A stretch of 5,783 bases of DNA from an uncultured Eubacteriales bacterium (GCA_900550505.1 URSI01000083.1:1-5783); one strand, 5' to 3'. Numbered from the stretch's first letter, positions 1 through 5,757 are shown. Notes: generated from the letters alone by a model not told the origin. Program-made: numbers and translations.

Positions 1-336
1 AAGGACAATGCCGGAGGACGGTGCAGCCTGTTCGCCCTTATCGGTGTAATCGTGATTGTTGCGGAAATCAAAACTGAACACCGCAGCAGGTATCCGCCCG
101 GTGAAGGCAAGCTGTTTTTTCATTCCCGCAATGCGTGTCTTTGCTCTTTCTATGAGATCACCGTATCGTACGTCTTGCTCAAGCAGTCGCAGTTCCGAGC
201 GCGAAACACCGAGATATATGCAAAGTGACTCAACGTCGGCGATGTCACCGCTTTCGCAAAGATGCTCGTCAAAGTATTTGGAAAGCAGCGTTTCAAGCTG
301 CTTTCGTGTCGGTTTTTTTGAACGCTTTATCGTCAT
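1..336 (-). CDS. Phage terminase small subunit-like protein (partial, C-terminus beyond window)
   Basis: An open frame on the minus strand from an ATG at 336 runs without a stop to position 1, giving 112 residues of a protein truncated by the window edge. The N-terminus is basic (MTIKRSKKPTRKQ). A helix-turn-helix-like stretch follows at about residues 35-55 (SLCIYLGVSRSELRLLEQ), then a helix with IERAKTRI (62-69) and a segment around 86-100 reading VFSFDFRNNHDYTDK. This order resembles the small terminase or DNA-packaging proteins of Clostridia phages, which have an HTH, an AKARI-like helix and a FxLKNNFGxxDK-like motif; those proteins bind phage DNA and start packaging. I chose 336 because AAGGG lies 4 nt upstream of it; the in-frame ATG at 348 (MKGAM...) has no ribosome binding site. 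The gene has its own promoter and no visible phage neighbours here, so it may be a prophage edge, a remnant or a domesticated gene. The family call rests on remembered motifs only. Confidence 0.6.
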   Translation of the reverse strand, partial: MTIKRSKKPTRKQLETLLSKYFDEHLCESGDIADVESLCIYLGVSRSELRLLEQDVRYGDLIERAKTRIAGMKKQLAFTGRIPAAVFSFDFRNNHDYTDKGEQAAPSSGIVL

Positions 337-367
337 CGCACCCTTCATCTTATTTCGGCACGATAGC

Positions 368-376
368 ATTATACCA
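368..376 (-). promoter_or_regulatory. Extended -10 promoter for the terminase-like gene
   Basis: Read on the minus strand, the site is TGGTATAAT: a perfect TATAAT with the TGn extension. No convincing -35 hexamer lies 16-18 nt upstream, which is usual for extended -10 promoters. The start of transcription would fall near 361, giving a leader of about 25 nt before the ATG at 336. That short distance supports the downstream start codon. Confidence 0.6.
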
Positions 377-408
377 CACAATATACTGAAAATCGTCCGG
401 AATTTGTC

Positions 409-422
409 CGAACAAACGTTCT
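409..422. promoter_or_regulatory. Candidate LexA/DinR SOS box
   Basis: The plus strand reads CGAACAAACGTTCT. It contains GAAC-N4-GTTC and matches the Bacillus-type SOS consensus CGAACRNRYGTTYC at every position except the last. It lies in the gap between the operon terminator (437-464) and the extended -10 promoter (368-376) of the terminase-like gene, centred about 54 bp upstream of the expected transcription start. That is further upstream than most LexA operators. An overlapping imperfect palindrome, TTTGTCCGAACAAA, covers 403-416. The sequence match is visible; binding by LexA is inference. Confidence 0.4.
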
Positions 423-436
423 AATGACAGTATAAA

Positions 437-464
437 GAACGGCAGCGCAAGACGGCTGCCGTTC
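437..464 (-). terminator. Rho-independent terminator after the solute-binding protein gene
   Basis: The arms GAACGGCAGC (437-446) and GCTGCCGTTC (455-464) pair perfectly over 10 bp around an 8-nt loop. It begins 19 nt after the TAA stop at 483. On the minus strand the stem is followed by TTTATACTGTC, a short and impure T-tract, so termination may be partial. Confidence 0.75.
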
Positions 465-482
465 CCGAACACGTAAACTCCT

Positions 483-1943
483 TTAACGGTATGCTTCAAG
501 CTGTTCCTGAAGATTGATATTGAACTGTTCCTCTTTCTGAGCCCATGTAGAGGCGAAATCGGTCGAATTTGCATTTATGCATATGTTCAGCTGATGTGCC
601 GGCCAGTCCATCGCATATGAATACAGATAGCCGAAGTTAAAGCGCAAGCCCTGACGTATTATATCTATCATCTTGGCGGAATCGTCGTCATAGGTATAAC
701 GCGACTTGAGTATGACCTCATAGTAATCCTCAACGACACTGCGGTAACTCTCTGCCGCAAGCGCTTCGGTTATCATTCCGACGAATTCCGTATCGTTGCA
801 AGTCACGGGTACGGCCATTATCGAAAAATAGTCCTGACAGGTCGTATAGTAACCATCCTGATCCTCTTCGTATTTCGGATTCGGCAATATTCCGTATTCC
901 ACATCGTAGTTTCTCAGCATCTCTCCCCCGGAAAGCGCAGACGGGCAGAAAAGTGCGTGTCCACGTGAGAAAAGCTCAAGCGAATCATCCGGAGATATCA
1001 TATCGCCGTAAAATGCCCCGTTGCCCGGCACACATATAAAGTCATACAGCATATTGAGCGCCGTATACGTCTTTTCCTGATTTACGGTAAATTCCGGGTA
1101 TCCGTCATTGTTTTTAGTCGTTACCGGTATGCCGAAAGCATCGAGATAAACGTCTATCTGAGTGGTACGTGCCGTGACATATCCGTAATAATCGTCTTCG
1201 GTCCACGCTGCATCGCCTTCATTGCGCGTCACCTTTTTGGCTATACGGGTCATCTCGTCAAATGTCCAGTCACCGTCATATACCAGCTGATAAAGATTTC
1301 CCACGTCGCCGTCCTTGGCGATGTTGATGTTATAGAATATACCCTGCATCGATTGCCAGAGGGTGAGTGCAATGTCACCGGCAAGCAGATACATCTTGCC
1401 GTTGATCGTCAGCTCATTTACAAGGTCCTCGGACCACCATTCGCGGGATTCGTCGACATATTCGATGTCATACCAGCTATAAAACAGGTCATCTCCCACT
1501 ACCGTCGGTATTATTGCAGCGTATCCGGCAATGATATCAAACTCCGCAGTATTGCCCCTTATCTGGTTACGCACCACATTCATGAATTCCTCGTGCTGTC
1601 CCCATTCGCCGAACGTCGTCTGCGTTTCTATCGTAACGCCGAAGCGTTCCTCGACCGTCTTGTTACGTTCGTAAATAGTGTCGTTGATATATTCGTTGTT
1701 CTGCTCGTCGGCCGAGAATTCATATTCCCGCTCTGAGCGGCACATTACCGTATACGTCCGGCCTCCGAAATCAACATCAGGCAGACCGTCCGGAACGGAA
1801 CCGCGCCCACCCTCGGAAACATCCTGCGACACGACATCCGACACCGTGTTCGACACACCGTCGTCCTCGGTACAAGAGGAAAAACCGGCGGCAGTGATAA
1901 GCAGCAAAATCGCCAATAACGAAAAACATACCCTTCGCGTCAT
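483..1943 (-). CDS. Extracellular solute-binding lipoprotein (ABC transporter substrate-binding protein-like)
   Basis: A 486-residue exported lipoprotein. It has a basic N-terminus, a hydrophobic core and a lipobox-like FSSC, with the lipidated Cys at residue 24. The Phe at -3 of the lipobox is not typical. An acidic Ser/Val linker runs to about residue 55, before the mature domain starts with LPDVDFGGRTYTVMCR. The conserved pattern NDTIYERNKTVEERFGV, then FDIIAGY, WWSEDLVNEL-INGKMYLLAGDI and GIFYNINI is typical of the large carbohydrate-type (family 1) binding proteins of Clostridia. Many Trp and Tyr residues fit sugar binding, but the ligand is unknown. No permease or ATPase gene lies nearby. 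I chose the ATG at 1943 because GGAGG (1952-1956) is 8 nt from it; the ATG at 1949 is only 2 nt away. It is the last gene of the four-gene unit and has a terminator behind it. Confidence 0.85.
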   Translation of the reverse strand: MTRRVCFSLLAILLLITAAGFSSCTEDDGVSNTVSDVVSQDVSEGGRGSVPDGLPDVDFGGRTYTVMCRSEREYEFSADEQNNEYINDTIYERNKTVEERFGVTIETQTTFGEWGQHEEFMNVVRNQIRGNTAEFDIIAGYAAIIPTVVGDDLFYSWYDIEYVDESREWWSEDLVNELTINGKMYLLAGDIALTLWQSMQGIFYNINIAKDGDVGNLYQLVYDGDWTFDEMTRIAKKVTRNEGDAAWTEDDYYGYVTARTTQIDVYLDAFGIPVTTKNNDGYPEFTVNQEKTYTALNMLYDFICVPGNGAFYGDMISPDDSLELFSRGHALFCPSALSGGEMLRNYDVEYGILPNPKYEEDQDGYYTTCQDYFSIMAVPVTCNDTEFVGMITEALAAESYRSVVEDYYEVILKSRYTYDDDSAKMIDIIRQGLRFNFGYLYSYAMDWPAHQLNICINANSTDFASTWAQKEEQFNINLQEQLEAYR

Positions 1944-1951
1944 AACCATAT

Positions 1952-1958
1952 CCTCCTT
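1952..1958 (-). promoter_or_regulatory. Ribosome binding site deciding the solute-binding protein start
   Basis: AAGGAGG on the minus strand. The spacing is 8 nt to the ATG at 1943 and 2 nt to the ATG at 1949, so the downstream start is preferred and the protein should begin MTRRVCFS. Confidence 0.75.
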
Positions 1959-1967
1959 ATTGTCACG

Positions 1968-1981
1968 CCGCCCCGCGGCGG
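1968..1981 (-). other. GC-rich intergenic hairpin between acetyltransferase and lipoprotein genes
   Basis: CCGCC (1968-1972) pairs with GGCGG (1977-1981) around a 4-nt loop, all G-C pairs. On the minus strand it lies between the TGA stop at 1998 and the AAGGAGG site of the next gene. No T-tract follows, so it is a poor terminator. It could act as a processing, stabilising or attenuating element within the message; that role is inference. Confidence 0.4.
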
Positions 1982-1997
1982 TATTACCGGTGATCGT

Positions 1998-3140
1998 TCA
2001 GAAAGCGTCGTCCAGGCGTATCCTGCGGCGCGGAAAAGCTGCCAGCGCGTCCGCCGAATATACGTTCACACCATAATATCTCCACTCTTCAGGCGTACGG
2101 TCATATGCTCCGTAAGCCAAAAGCGTCAGCGCTCTTATGTCGCACTCAAGCTCGGGAGTCCTGCCGTCCGCGCGCTCACAGTGACCGCCCGCAAGCGTGA
2201 AAGTTCCGTTATTCTCCGCTATTTGGTCGTCACGCACAAGTAATGTGACCGACGCGTCGGGATCTGCACAAGCTTCAAGTGCGGCGGGGACGTCAAGGAC
2301 GCGCGCCATCGGACCGCCGCAGACATCAAACGAAAAGCCGCGTTCCTCCCCGAGCATCATGGTCAATGCCGGCGCCAACTCCGTAAGTCCTTCGAACCGG
2401 ACGTTTTGCACCTGCCCATCATAATTTCTCGCAAACCCCACGATCCTCTCCATATCTTCAAAAACATCGCAGTATATTGATGAAATCACGAGAGTGTTCC
2501 CGCTAACTCTGTATGTGGCGCAGGCACACGGAACATCGTTTTGCATAAACAGGTATGTATAAGCACCGCTTCCGTAGGGACTGAACGACCATGTCGAATT
2601 ATCGGTTCTGACCAGCATGCCGTTGAAACGGCGCGCCGTTCTGTCATAGATCCCACGGAGCAGCTCTCCCTGAGCCTTTTCCACACACAGTATCCCGGAA
2701 CCGTCACGTTTTATCGCGGAAAGCTGACGGATAGGCAGCGCCAAACTTACTTTGTCACAGATACGCTCGTATCCGAACTTGCGGTAATACTCATATGAAA
2801 ACGGATAAAGCATCGAAAGCGCCCAGCCCCGCTCAGGCGCCATCTGAAACAGTCTGGCGAACACAGCGCGTATGCAGCCGTTTCTTCTGTACTCCGGAAG
2901 CGTGGAAACACCCGCTATCCCCAAAGTACCGAGCGCTTTTCCACCGAGATAGCTTCTGTAATCCTTGGCGGCGATTTGAGCCATCAGCGTCTCAGCGTCG
3001 TCGTCAAACGCTCCCCAGAACTCCTCGTCAAGTTTTTCTTCACGTTTTTCGTCAATATTGGTATTGAAACCGAACGCCGCCGCCATCAAAGCCGCGGACT
3101 TATGTGCTTCGTTTTCCCTGAGCTGTCTTATCAGCATCAT
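1998..3140 (-). CDS. Eis-like GNAT family N-acetyltransferase with SCP2-like C-terminal domain
   Basis: At 380 residues it is close to the roughly 400 of the Eis family (COG4552), which has an N-terminal GNAT domain, a second GNAT-like domain and a sterol-carrier-like C-terminal domain. Eis enzymes transfer acetyl from acetyl-CoA to amines, including lysines and aminoglycosides. The acetyl-CoA loop is visible at 78-93 (VSTLPEYRRNGCIRAV), followed by YPFSYEYYRKFGYE at 112-125. Tyr119 aligns with the general-acid Tyr126 of mycobacterial Eis, and the protein ends in Phe380, like the C-terminal Phe whose carboxylate acts as base in Eis. The central domain spans about 150-280 and the C-terminal domain about 285-380. 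The gene starts 1 nt after the preceding TGA, with AAAGGAG at 3145-3151 inside that gene's end; either ATG of MM (3140 or 3137) could be used. No signal peptide, so it is cytoplasmic. The true substrate is unknown. Confidence 0.85.
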   Translation of the reverse strand: MMLIRQLRENEAHKSAALMAAAFGFNTNIDEKREEKLDEEFWGAFDDDAETLMAQIAAKDYRSYLGGKALGTLGIAGVSTLPEYRRNGCIRAVFARLFQMAPERGWALSMLYPFSYEYYRKFGYERICDKVSLALPIRQLSAIKRDGSGILCVEKAQGELLRGIYDRTARRFNGMLVRTDNSTWSFSPYGSGAYTYLFMQNDVPCACATYRVSGNTLVISSIYCDVFEDMERIVGFARNYDGQVQNVRFEGLTELAPALTMMLGEERGFSFDVCGGPMARVLDVPAALEACADPDASVTLLVRDDQIAENNGTFTLAGGHCERADGRTPELECDIRALTLLAYGAYDRTPEEWRYYGVNVYSADALAAFPRRRIRLDDAF

Positions 3141-3141
3141 A

Positions 3142-3639
3142 TCACTCCTTTACCGTGCGGTGCGATACATAATATATCAGCACCCCGGCACACAGACAAA
3201 CCACCACGACAACGATTATCGGCGTATACTCGTTCGGTTTTTCGTCAGAAGAATAACTGACGTCAAAATCCGGCAAACTGTAAGCGCTGTCATCCTTCGA
3301 CTTGATCTCACCAGTAGCTGCGCTGAGAATATATACTACCCCGCGGTTGTCCGTACATACGATGTCGTCGCCTTCAAGTGACATCGAGACGAGCGTCACT
3401 TTCTGTTCGCTCAGCGGAACTCCCTCGATCATGGTATACGAATATATCTTCGTACTCCACTCATCCTCCTCGATCACGCCGTGATGTGCCACGATGTAGC
3501 AATCAAGAGAACTCGGGTAATCGGCTTCTATGATCATACCGTCATACTCGAGGCGGCCGATCTCTTCCGCATATACGCAAACGGACGGGATCAAAAACAT
3601 TATAACAAGGATCAGCACCGTTACACAGGCTTTTTTCAT
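3142..3639 (-). CDS. Unrecognised small secreted/type I membrane protein
   Basis: A 165-residue protein I do not recognise. Residues 1-24 form a signal peptide (MKKACVTVLILV..., likely cleaved after VYA at 24). An acidic, Tyr-rich extracellular part spans about 25-138. One transmembrane helix rich in valine follows at about 140-158, then a short basic tail (SHRTVKE), so the mature protein should face outward with its C-terminus inside. Residues 90-112 (GDDIVCTDNRGVVYILSAATGEI) resemble a single PQQ or beta-propeller blade strand pattern, too short for a full propeller. Its ATG overlaps the hydrolase stop by 4 nt (ATGA), and the acetyltransferase begins 1 nt after its stop, so all three are probably translationally coupled. 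The only ribosome binding site is a weak AAGGAA about 11 nt upstream, consistent with reinitiation. Function unknown; an accessory or sensing role for its neighbours is a guess. Confidence 0.75.
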   Translation of the reverse strand: MKKACVTVLILVIMFLIPSVCVYAEEIGRLEYDGMIIEADYPSSLDCYIVAHHGVIEEDEWSTKIYSYTMIEGVPLSEQKVTLVSMSLEGDDIVCTDNRGVVYILSAATGEIKSKDDSAYSLPDFDVSYSSDEKPNEYTPIIVVVVVCLCAGVLIYYVSHRTVKE

Positions 3640-4571
3640 ATTTTAACTGCTTCCTTCAAAAAAACAAAGATATCCTCAAAAACCTCGCCGCGACATGTCT
3701 CGTTGAGTATTTCGTGACGGCACCCCTCATAAAGAGTCACCGAGACATCCTTACATCCGGCACATCTGAGCCTCGACGCCACGCGCTCGACTCCTCTGCC
3801 GTTTTCACCGACGGGGTCAAGCGCTCCGCTGACAAGCAATATGGGTATGTCATGCGGCACACACTTCGACCACGCCCGCCTCTGCACCGTCCCAAGCAAG
3901 CGAAACAGATCGCGGTATCCGGCTGCGGTAAAGTCAAATCCGCACATCTCGTCTTCAACATACGCCCGCACCACTTCATCATCACGCGTAAGCCATTCCC
4001 AGCCGGAGCACCCAGGTGTCTCAAACGCCCGGTTGTAACTGCCGACCGACAGTTTTTTCAAAAGCGGCGAACGATATCCGCTTCCCTTCATGGCAACTAT
4101 GCAAGATGCCAAAGCAACCGCCGCTCCGTACGGAAGGCACGCGCCGCTTGTACCCATTATGACCGCAGCGTCGGCGTCGCGATAATGCGCAAGGTATGCT
4201 CTCAGTATGAACGAGCCCATGCTGTGCCCGAGAATTGCACAAGGCACACACGGAAATCTATCCCTCAAATACAAGTTCACCCGGTGTGCATCTTCCACAA
4301 GCAGGGAGTCGCCGTCTTTTTCCGAGAAATATCCGGGGATCCCCCCACAGTTTCTGACGGTATCTCCGTGCCCCAAATGATCGTCGCCGAACACCGCAAA
4401 GCCCCTGTCGCACAAAAAGCCCGCGAACTCATCATAACGCGATATGTGCTCGCTCATTCCGTGTATGATCTGAAGCGCTGCCTTCGGCTTCATATCCTCC
4501 GGCTCCCATAGACGGCATGACAGCATCGTGCGTTCGTCCGATGACTTTATCTTTTCCTCACTTATCCTCAT
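3636..4571 (-). CDS. Alpha/beta hydrolase, monoacylglycerol lipase-like (Hydrolase_4 / S33-type)
   Basis: A 311-residue alpha/beta hydrolase of the lysophospholipase/monoacylglycerol lipase type, expected to cleave an ester of a small acylated substrate. The family features are in order: oxyanion-hole HGM at 37-39, DDHLGHGDT at 63-71 (GHG signature of this family), nucleophile elbow GHSMG with Ser117, acid Asp252 in SGALDPVG and base His286 in GCRHEIL. A lid-like region lies between about 145 and 235. It has no signal peptide or membrane helix, so it is cytoplasmic. Its length is normal and the triad is intact. The start at 4571 is the first ATG after an in-frame stop; AGGA lies only 3 nt upstream, a tight spacing. 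It is the first gene of the unit, and its TGA overlaps the next ATG. No clear promoter could be resolved in the gap behind fba, so it may depend on a weak promoter or on readthrough. Esterase versus peptidase activity cannot be decided here. Confidence 0.88.
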   Translation of the reverse strand: MRISEEKIKSSDERTMLSCRLWEPEDMKPKAALQIIHGMSEHISRYDEFAGFLCDRGFAVFGDDHLGHGDTVRNCGGIPGYFSEKDGDSLLVEDAHRVNLYLRDRFPCVPCAILGHSMGSFILRAYLAHYRDADAAVIMGTSGACLPYGAAVALASCIVAMKGSGYRSPLLKKLSVGSYNRAFETPGCSGWEWLTRDDEVVRAYVEDEMCGFDFTAAGYRDLFRLLGTVQRRAWSKCVPHDIPILLVSGALDPVGENGRGVERVASRLRCAGCKDVSVTLYEGCRHEILNETCRGEVFEDIFVFLKEAVKI

Positions 4572-4591
4572 ATGTCCTATTCAAAATCGGC

Positions 4592-4621
4592 CTGCGGAAA
4601 GCTCCGGTATCATGACCGCAG
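4592..4621 (-). other. Hairpin in the leader of the hydrolase gene
   Basis: CTGCGG (4592-4597) pairs with CCGCAG (4616-4621). A competing inner pairing, CGGT (4605-4608) with ACCG (4615-4618), shares bases with the outer stem, so two alternative folds are possible. It lies about 20 nt upstream of the hydrolase start. On the minus strand it is followed by GCCGATTTTG, so it is at best a weak terminator. Confidence 0.3.
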
Positions 4622-4634
4622 CCTCCGATATCAA

Positions 4635-4671
4635 ACAAAGCCGCAAACGGATACCCGGTATGCGGCTTTGT
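4635..4671 (-). terminator. Rho-independent terminator of fba
   Basis: The arms at 4635-4645 (ACAAAGCCGCA) and 4661-4671 (TGCGGCTTTGT) pair over 11 bp. A small inner stem, CGG (4648-4650) with CCG (4655-4657), closes the loop. Reading on the minus strand it follows the fba stop at 4718 by about 46 nt and ends in CTTTGTTTGATATC, a moderate T-tract. Some readthrough into the hydrolase gene is possible. Confidence 0.7.
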
Positions 4672-4717
4672 CAAAATCACACTATACTTGTTGTAACACG
4701 GAAAAATCGCCGGTACA

Positions 4718-5653
4718 TCACGCTTTGCCGTTGCAGCCGAGCACGTCGACCAGCTTGTGCCTTACGAGTTCCTTGATATTTGCACGAGCGACCTTAAGGT
4801 ACTGGCGGGGATCAAAGTGATCCGGATGATCCGCGAAGTACTTTCTGATGGAACCGGTCATGGCAAGACGCAGGTCAGAGTCAATATTGATCTTGCAGAC
4901 AGCCATGGATGCCGCCTGACGCAGCATGGGCTCCGGGATACCGATAGCGTCCGGCATCTTTCCGCCATTGGAATTGATCATCTCAACATACTCCGGAATG
5001 ACCGAGGAAGCGCCGTGCAAAACTATCGGGAATCCGGGCAACTGAGCCGAAACCTTCTCAAGGATATCAAAACGAAGCTGAGGCTTCTGACCGGGCTTGA
5101 ACTTATATGCGCCGTGCGAAGTACCGATAGCAATGGCAAGCGAATCAACACCGGTTCTGCCTACAAACTCCACGACCTGTGCAGGATCAGTATAAGAAGC
5201 GTCCGCATCGGAAACGTTGACGGCATCTTCAATGCCGGCAAGTCTGCCGAGCTCACCCTCAACGACGACACCGTGCGCATGGGCATAGTCCACGACCTGC
5301 TTTGTCAGCTTGATATTATCCTCAAAGCTGTGATGCGAACCGTCTATCATGACTGACGTGAAACCGCCGTCTATACACGATTTGCAAAGTTCAAACGTAT
5401 CGCCGTGATCAAGATGTACGCAGATCGGAAGTCCGGTATCCTCTATCGCAGCCTCGATGAGCTTCATGAGGTACACATGCTTTGCATAGTTGCGAGCACC
5501 GGAAGAGACCTGCAGGATAAGGGGAGCGTTCTCCTCCTTGGCAGCCTCGGTGATGCCCTGAACTATCTCCATGTTATTCACATTGAAAGCACCTATGGCA
5601 TAACCGCCCTTATAGGCCTTCTCAAACATTTCTTTTGAAGTTACGAGTGGCAT
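4718..5653 (-). CDS. fba: Class II (IIB) fructose-1,6-bisphosphate aldolase
   Basis: This 311-residue cytoplasmic zinc enzyme catalyses reversible cleavage of fructose 1,6-bisphosphate into dihydroxyacetone phosphate and glyceraldehyde 3-phosphate, in glycolysis and gluconeogenesis. The start MPLVTSKEMFEKAYKGGYAI and GAFNVNNMEI are characteristic. LDHGD at 81-85 carries the catalytic Asp82 and zinc ligand His83. VEGELG (132-136 region) supplies Glu134. GTSHGAYK carries zinc ligand His180, and LHGASS carries His213. KINIDSD at 254-260 has the Asn256 expected to contact substrate. The insertion SVIPEYVEMINSNGGKMPDAIGIPEP (217-242) marks the roughly 310-residue clostridial/Thermotoga type and argues against tagatose-bisphosphate aldolase (GatY/KbaY), which is shorter. 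The start is fixed by sequence similarity; TAAGGAG lies 12 nt upstream, a long spacing. It is monocistronic by layout, with its own promoter and a terminator behind it. All key residues are present. Confidence 0.96.
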   Translation of the reverse strand: MPLVTSKEMFEKAYKGGYAIGAFNVNNMEIVQGITEAAKEENAPLILQVSSGARNYAKHVYLMKLIEAAIEDTGLPICVHLDHGDTFELCKSCIDGGFTSVMIDGSHHSFEDNIKLTKQVVDYAHAHGVVVEGELGRLAGIEDAVNVSDADASYTDPAQVVEFVGRTGVDSLAIAIGTSHGAYKFKPGQKPQLRFDILEKVSAQLPGFPIVLHGASSVIPEYVEMINSNGGKMPDAIGIPEPMLRQAASMAVCKINIDSDLRLAMTGSIRKYFADHPDHFDPRQYLKVARANIKELVRHKLVDVLGCNGKA

Positions 5654-5693
5654 TTCGACTTATATCTCCTTAACGTTGAATTACGGACCCAAC

Positions 5694-5713
5694 TGCCGGC
5701 ACAACGCCCGGCA
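5694..5713 (-). other. Small hairpin in the fba leader
   Basis: TGCCGG (5694-5699) pairs with CCGGCA (5708-5713) around an 8-nt loop. It sits in the 5' untranslated leader, between the promoter and the ribosome binding site at 5666-5672. It has no T-tract. It could stabilise the message or be chance; no known riboswitch is recognisable. Confidence 0.3.
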
Positions 5714-5728
5714 CCGATATCCTTGTTC

Positions 5729-5757
5729 AATTTATCACAAACAGCGCTGATTGTCAA
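5729..5757 (-). promoter_or_regulatory. Sigma-A-type promoter of fba
   Basis: On the minus strand TTGACA (5752-5757) is a perfect -35, followed after 17 nt by TAAATT (5729-5734) as -10, preceded by TGTGA. The flank upstream (5758-5783) is A/T-rich with A-tracts, like an UP element. The transcription start would be near 5722, giving a leader of about 70 nt. The spacer contains an 8-bp palindrome, CAGCGCTG (5742-5749). Confidence 0.75.

Noticed and set aside
56..424. Plus-strand open frame of 122 codons near the left end
   Set aside because: It overlaps the terminase-like gene on the other strand, and its translation (Ser/Arg-rich) has no motif, whereas the minus strand shows an HTH and a packaging-protein-like ending.
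429..434. TATACT on the minus strand just before the SOS-like box, as a -10
   Set aside because: It is part of the T-tract of the terminator, no -35 is present, and a perfect extended -10 lies closer to the gene at 368-376.
350..574. Minus-strand open frame of 74 codons across the operon terminator
   Set aside because: It overlaps the end of the lipoprotein gene and runs through the terminator and the promoter region. It has no convincing ribosome binding site or domain.
3714..4511. Long plus-strand open frame of 265 codons opposite the hydrolase gene
   Set aside because: It lies entirely antisense to a gene with an intact catalytic triad. Its translation is rich in Arg, His and Cys without domain motifs, and it has no ribosome binding site of note. 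It is a by-product of the codon pattern of the real gene.
4669..4674. TTGACA on the minus strand as a -35 for the hydrolase operon
   Set aside because: It lies within the fba terminator stem, and no -10-like hexamer occurs 16-18 nt downstream (TCCGTT at 17).
4681..4686. TATAGT on the minus strand as a -10 for the hydrolase operon
   Set aside because: It has no -35 or TGn extension, and transcripts from it would run straight into the fba terminator. It is too weak to annotate.
4757..5356. Plus-strand open frame of 199 codons opposite fba
   Set aside because: It is fully antisense to an unmistakable aldolase, has no recognisable domain and is best explained as a shadow frame.
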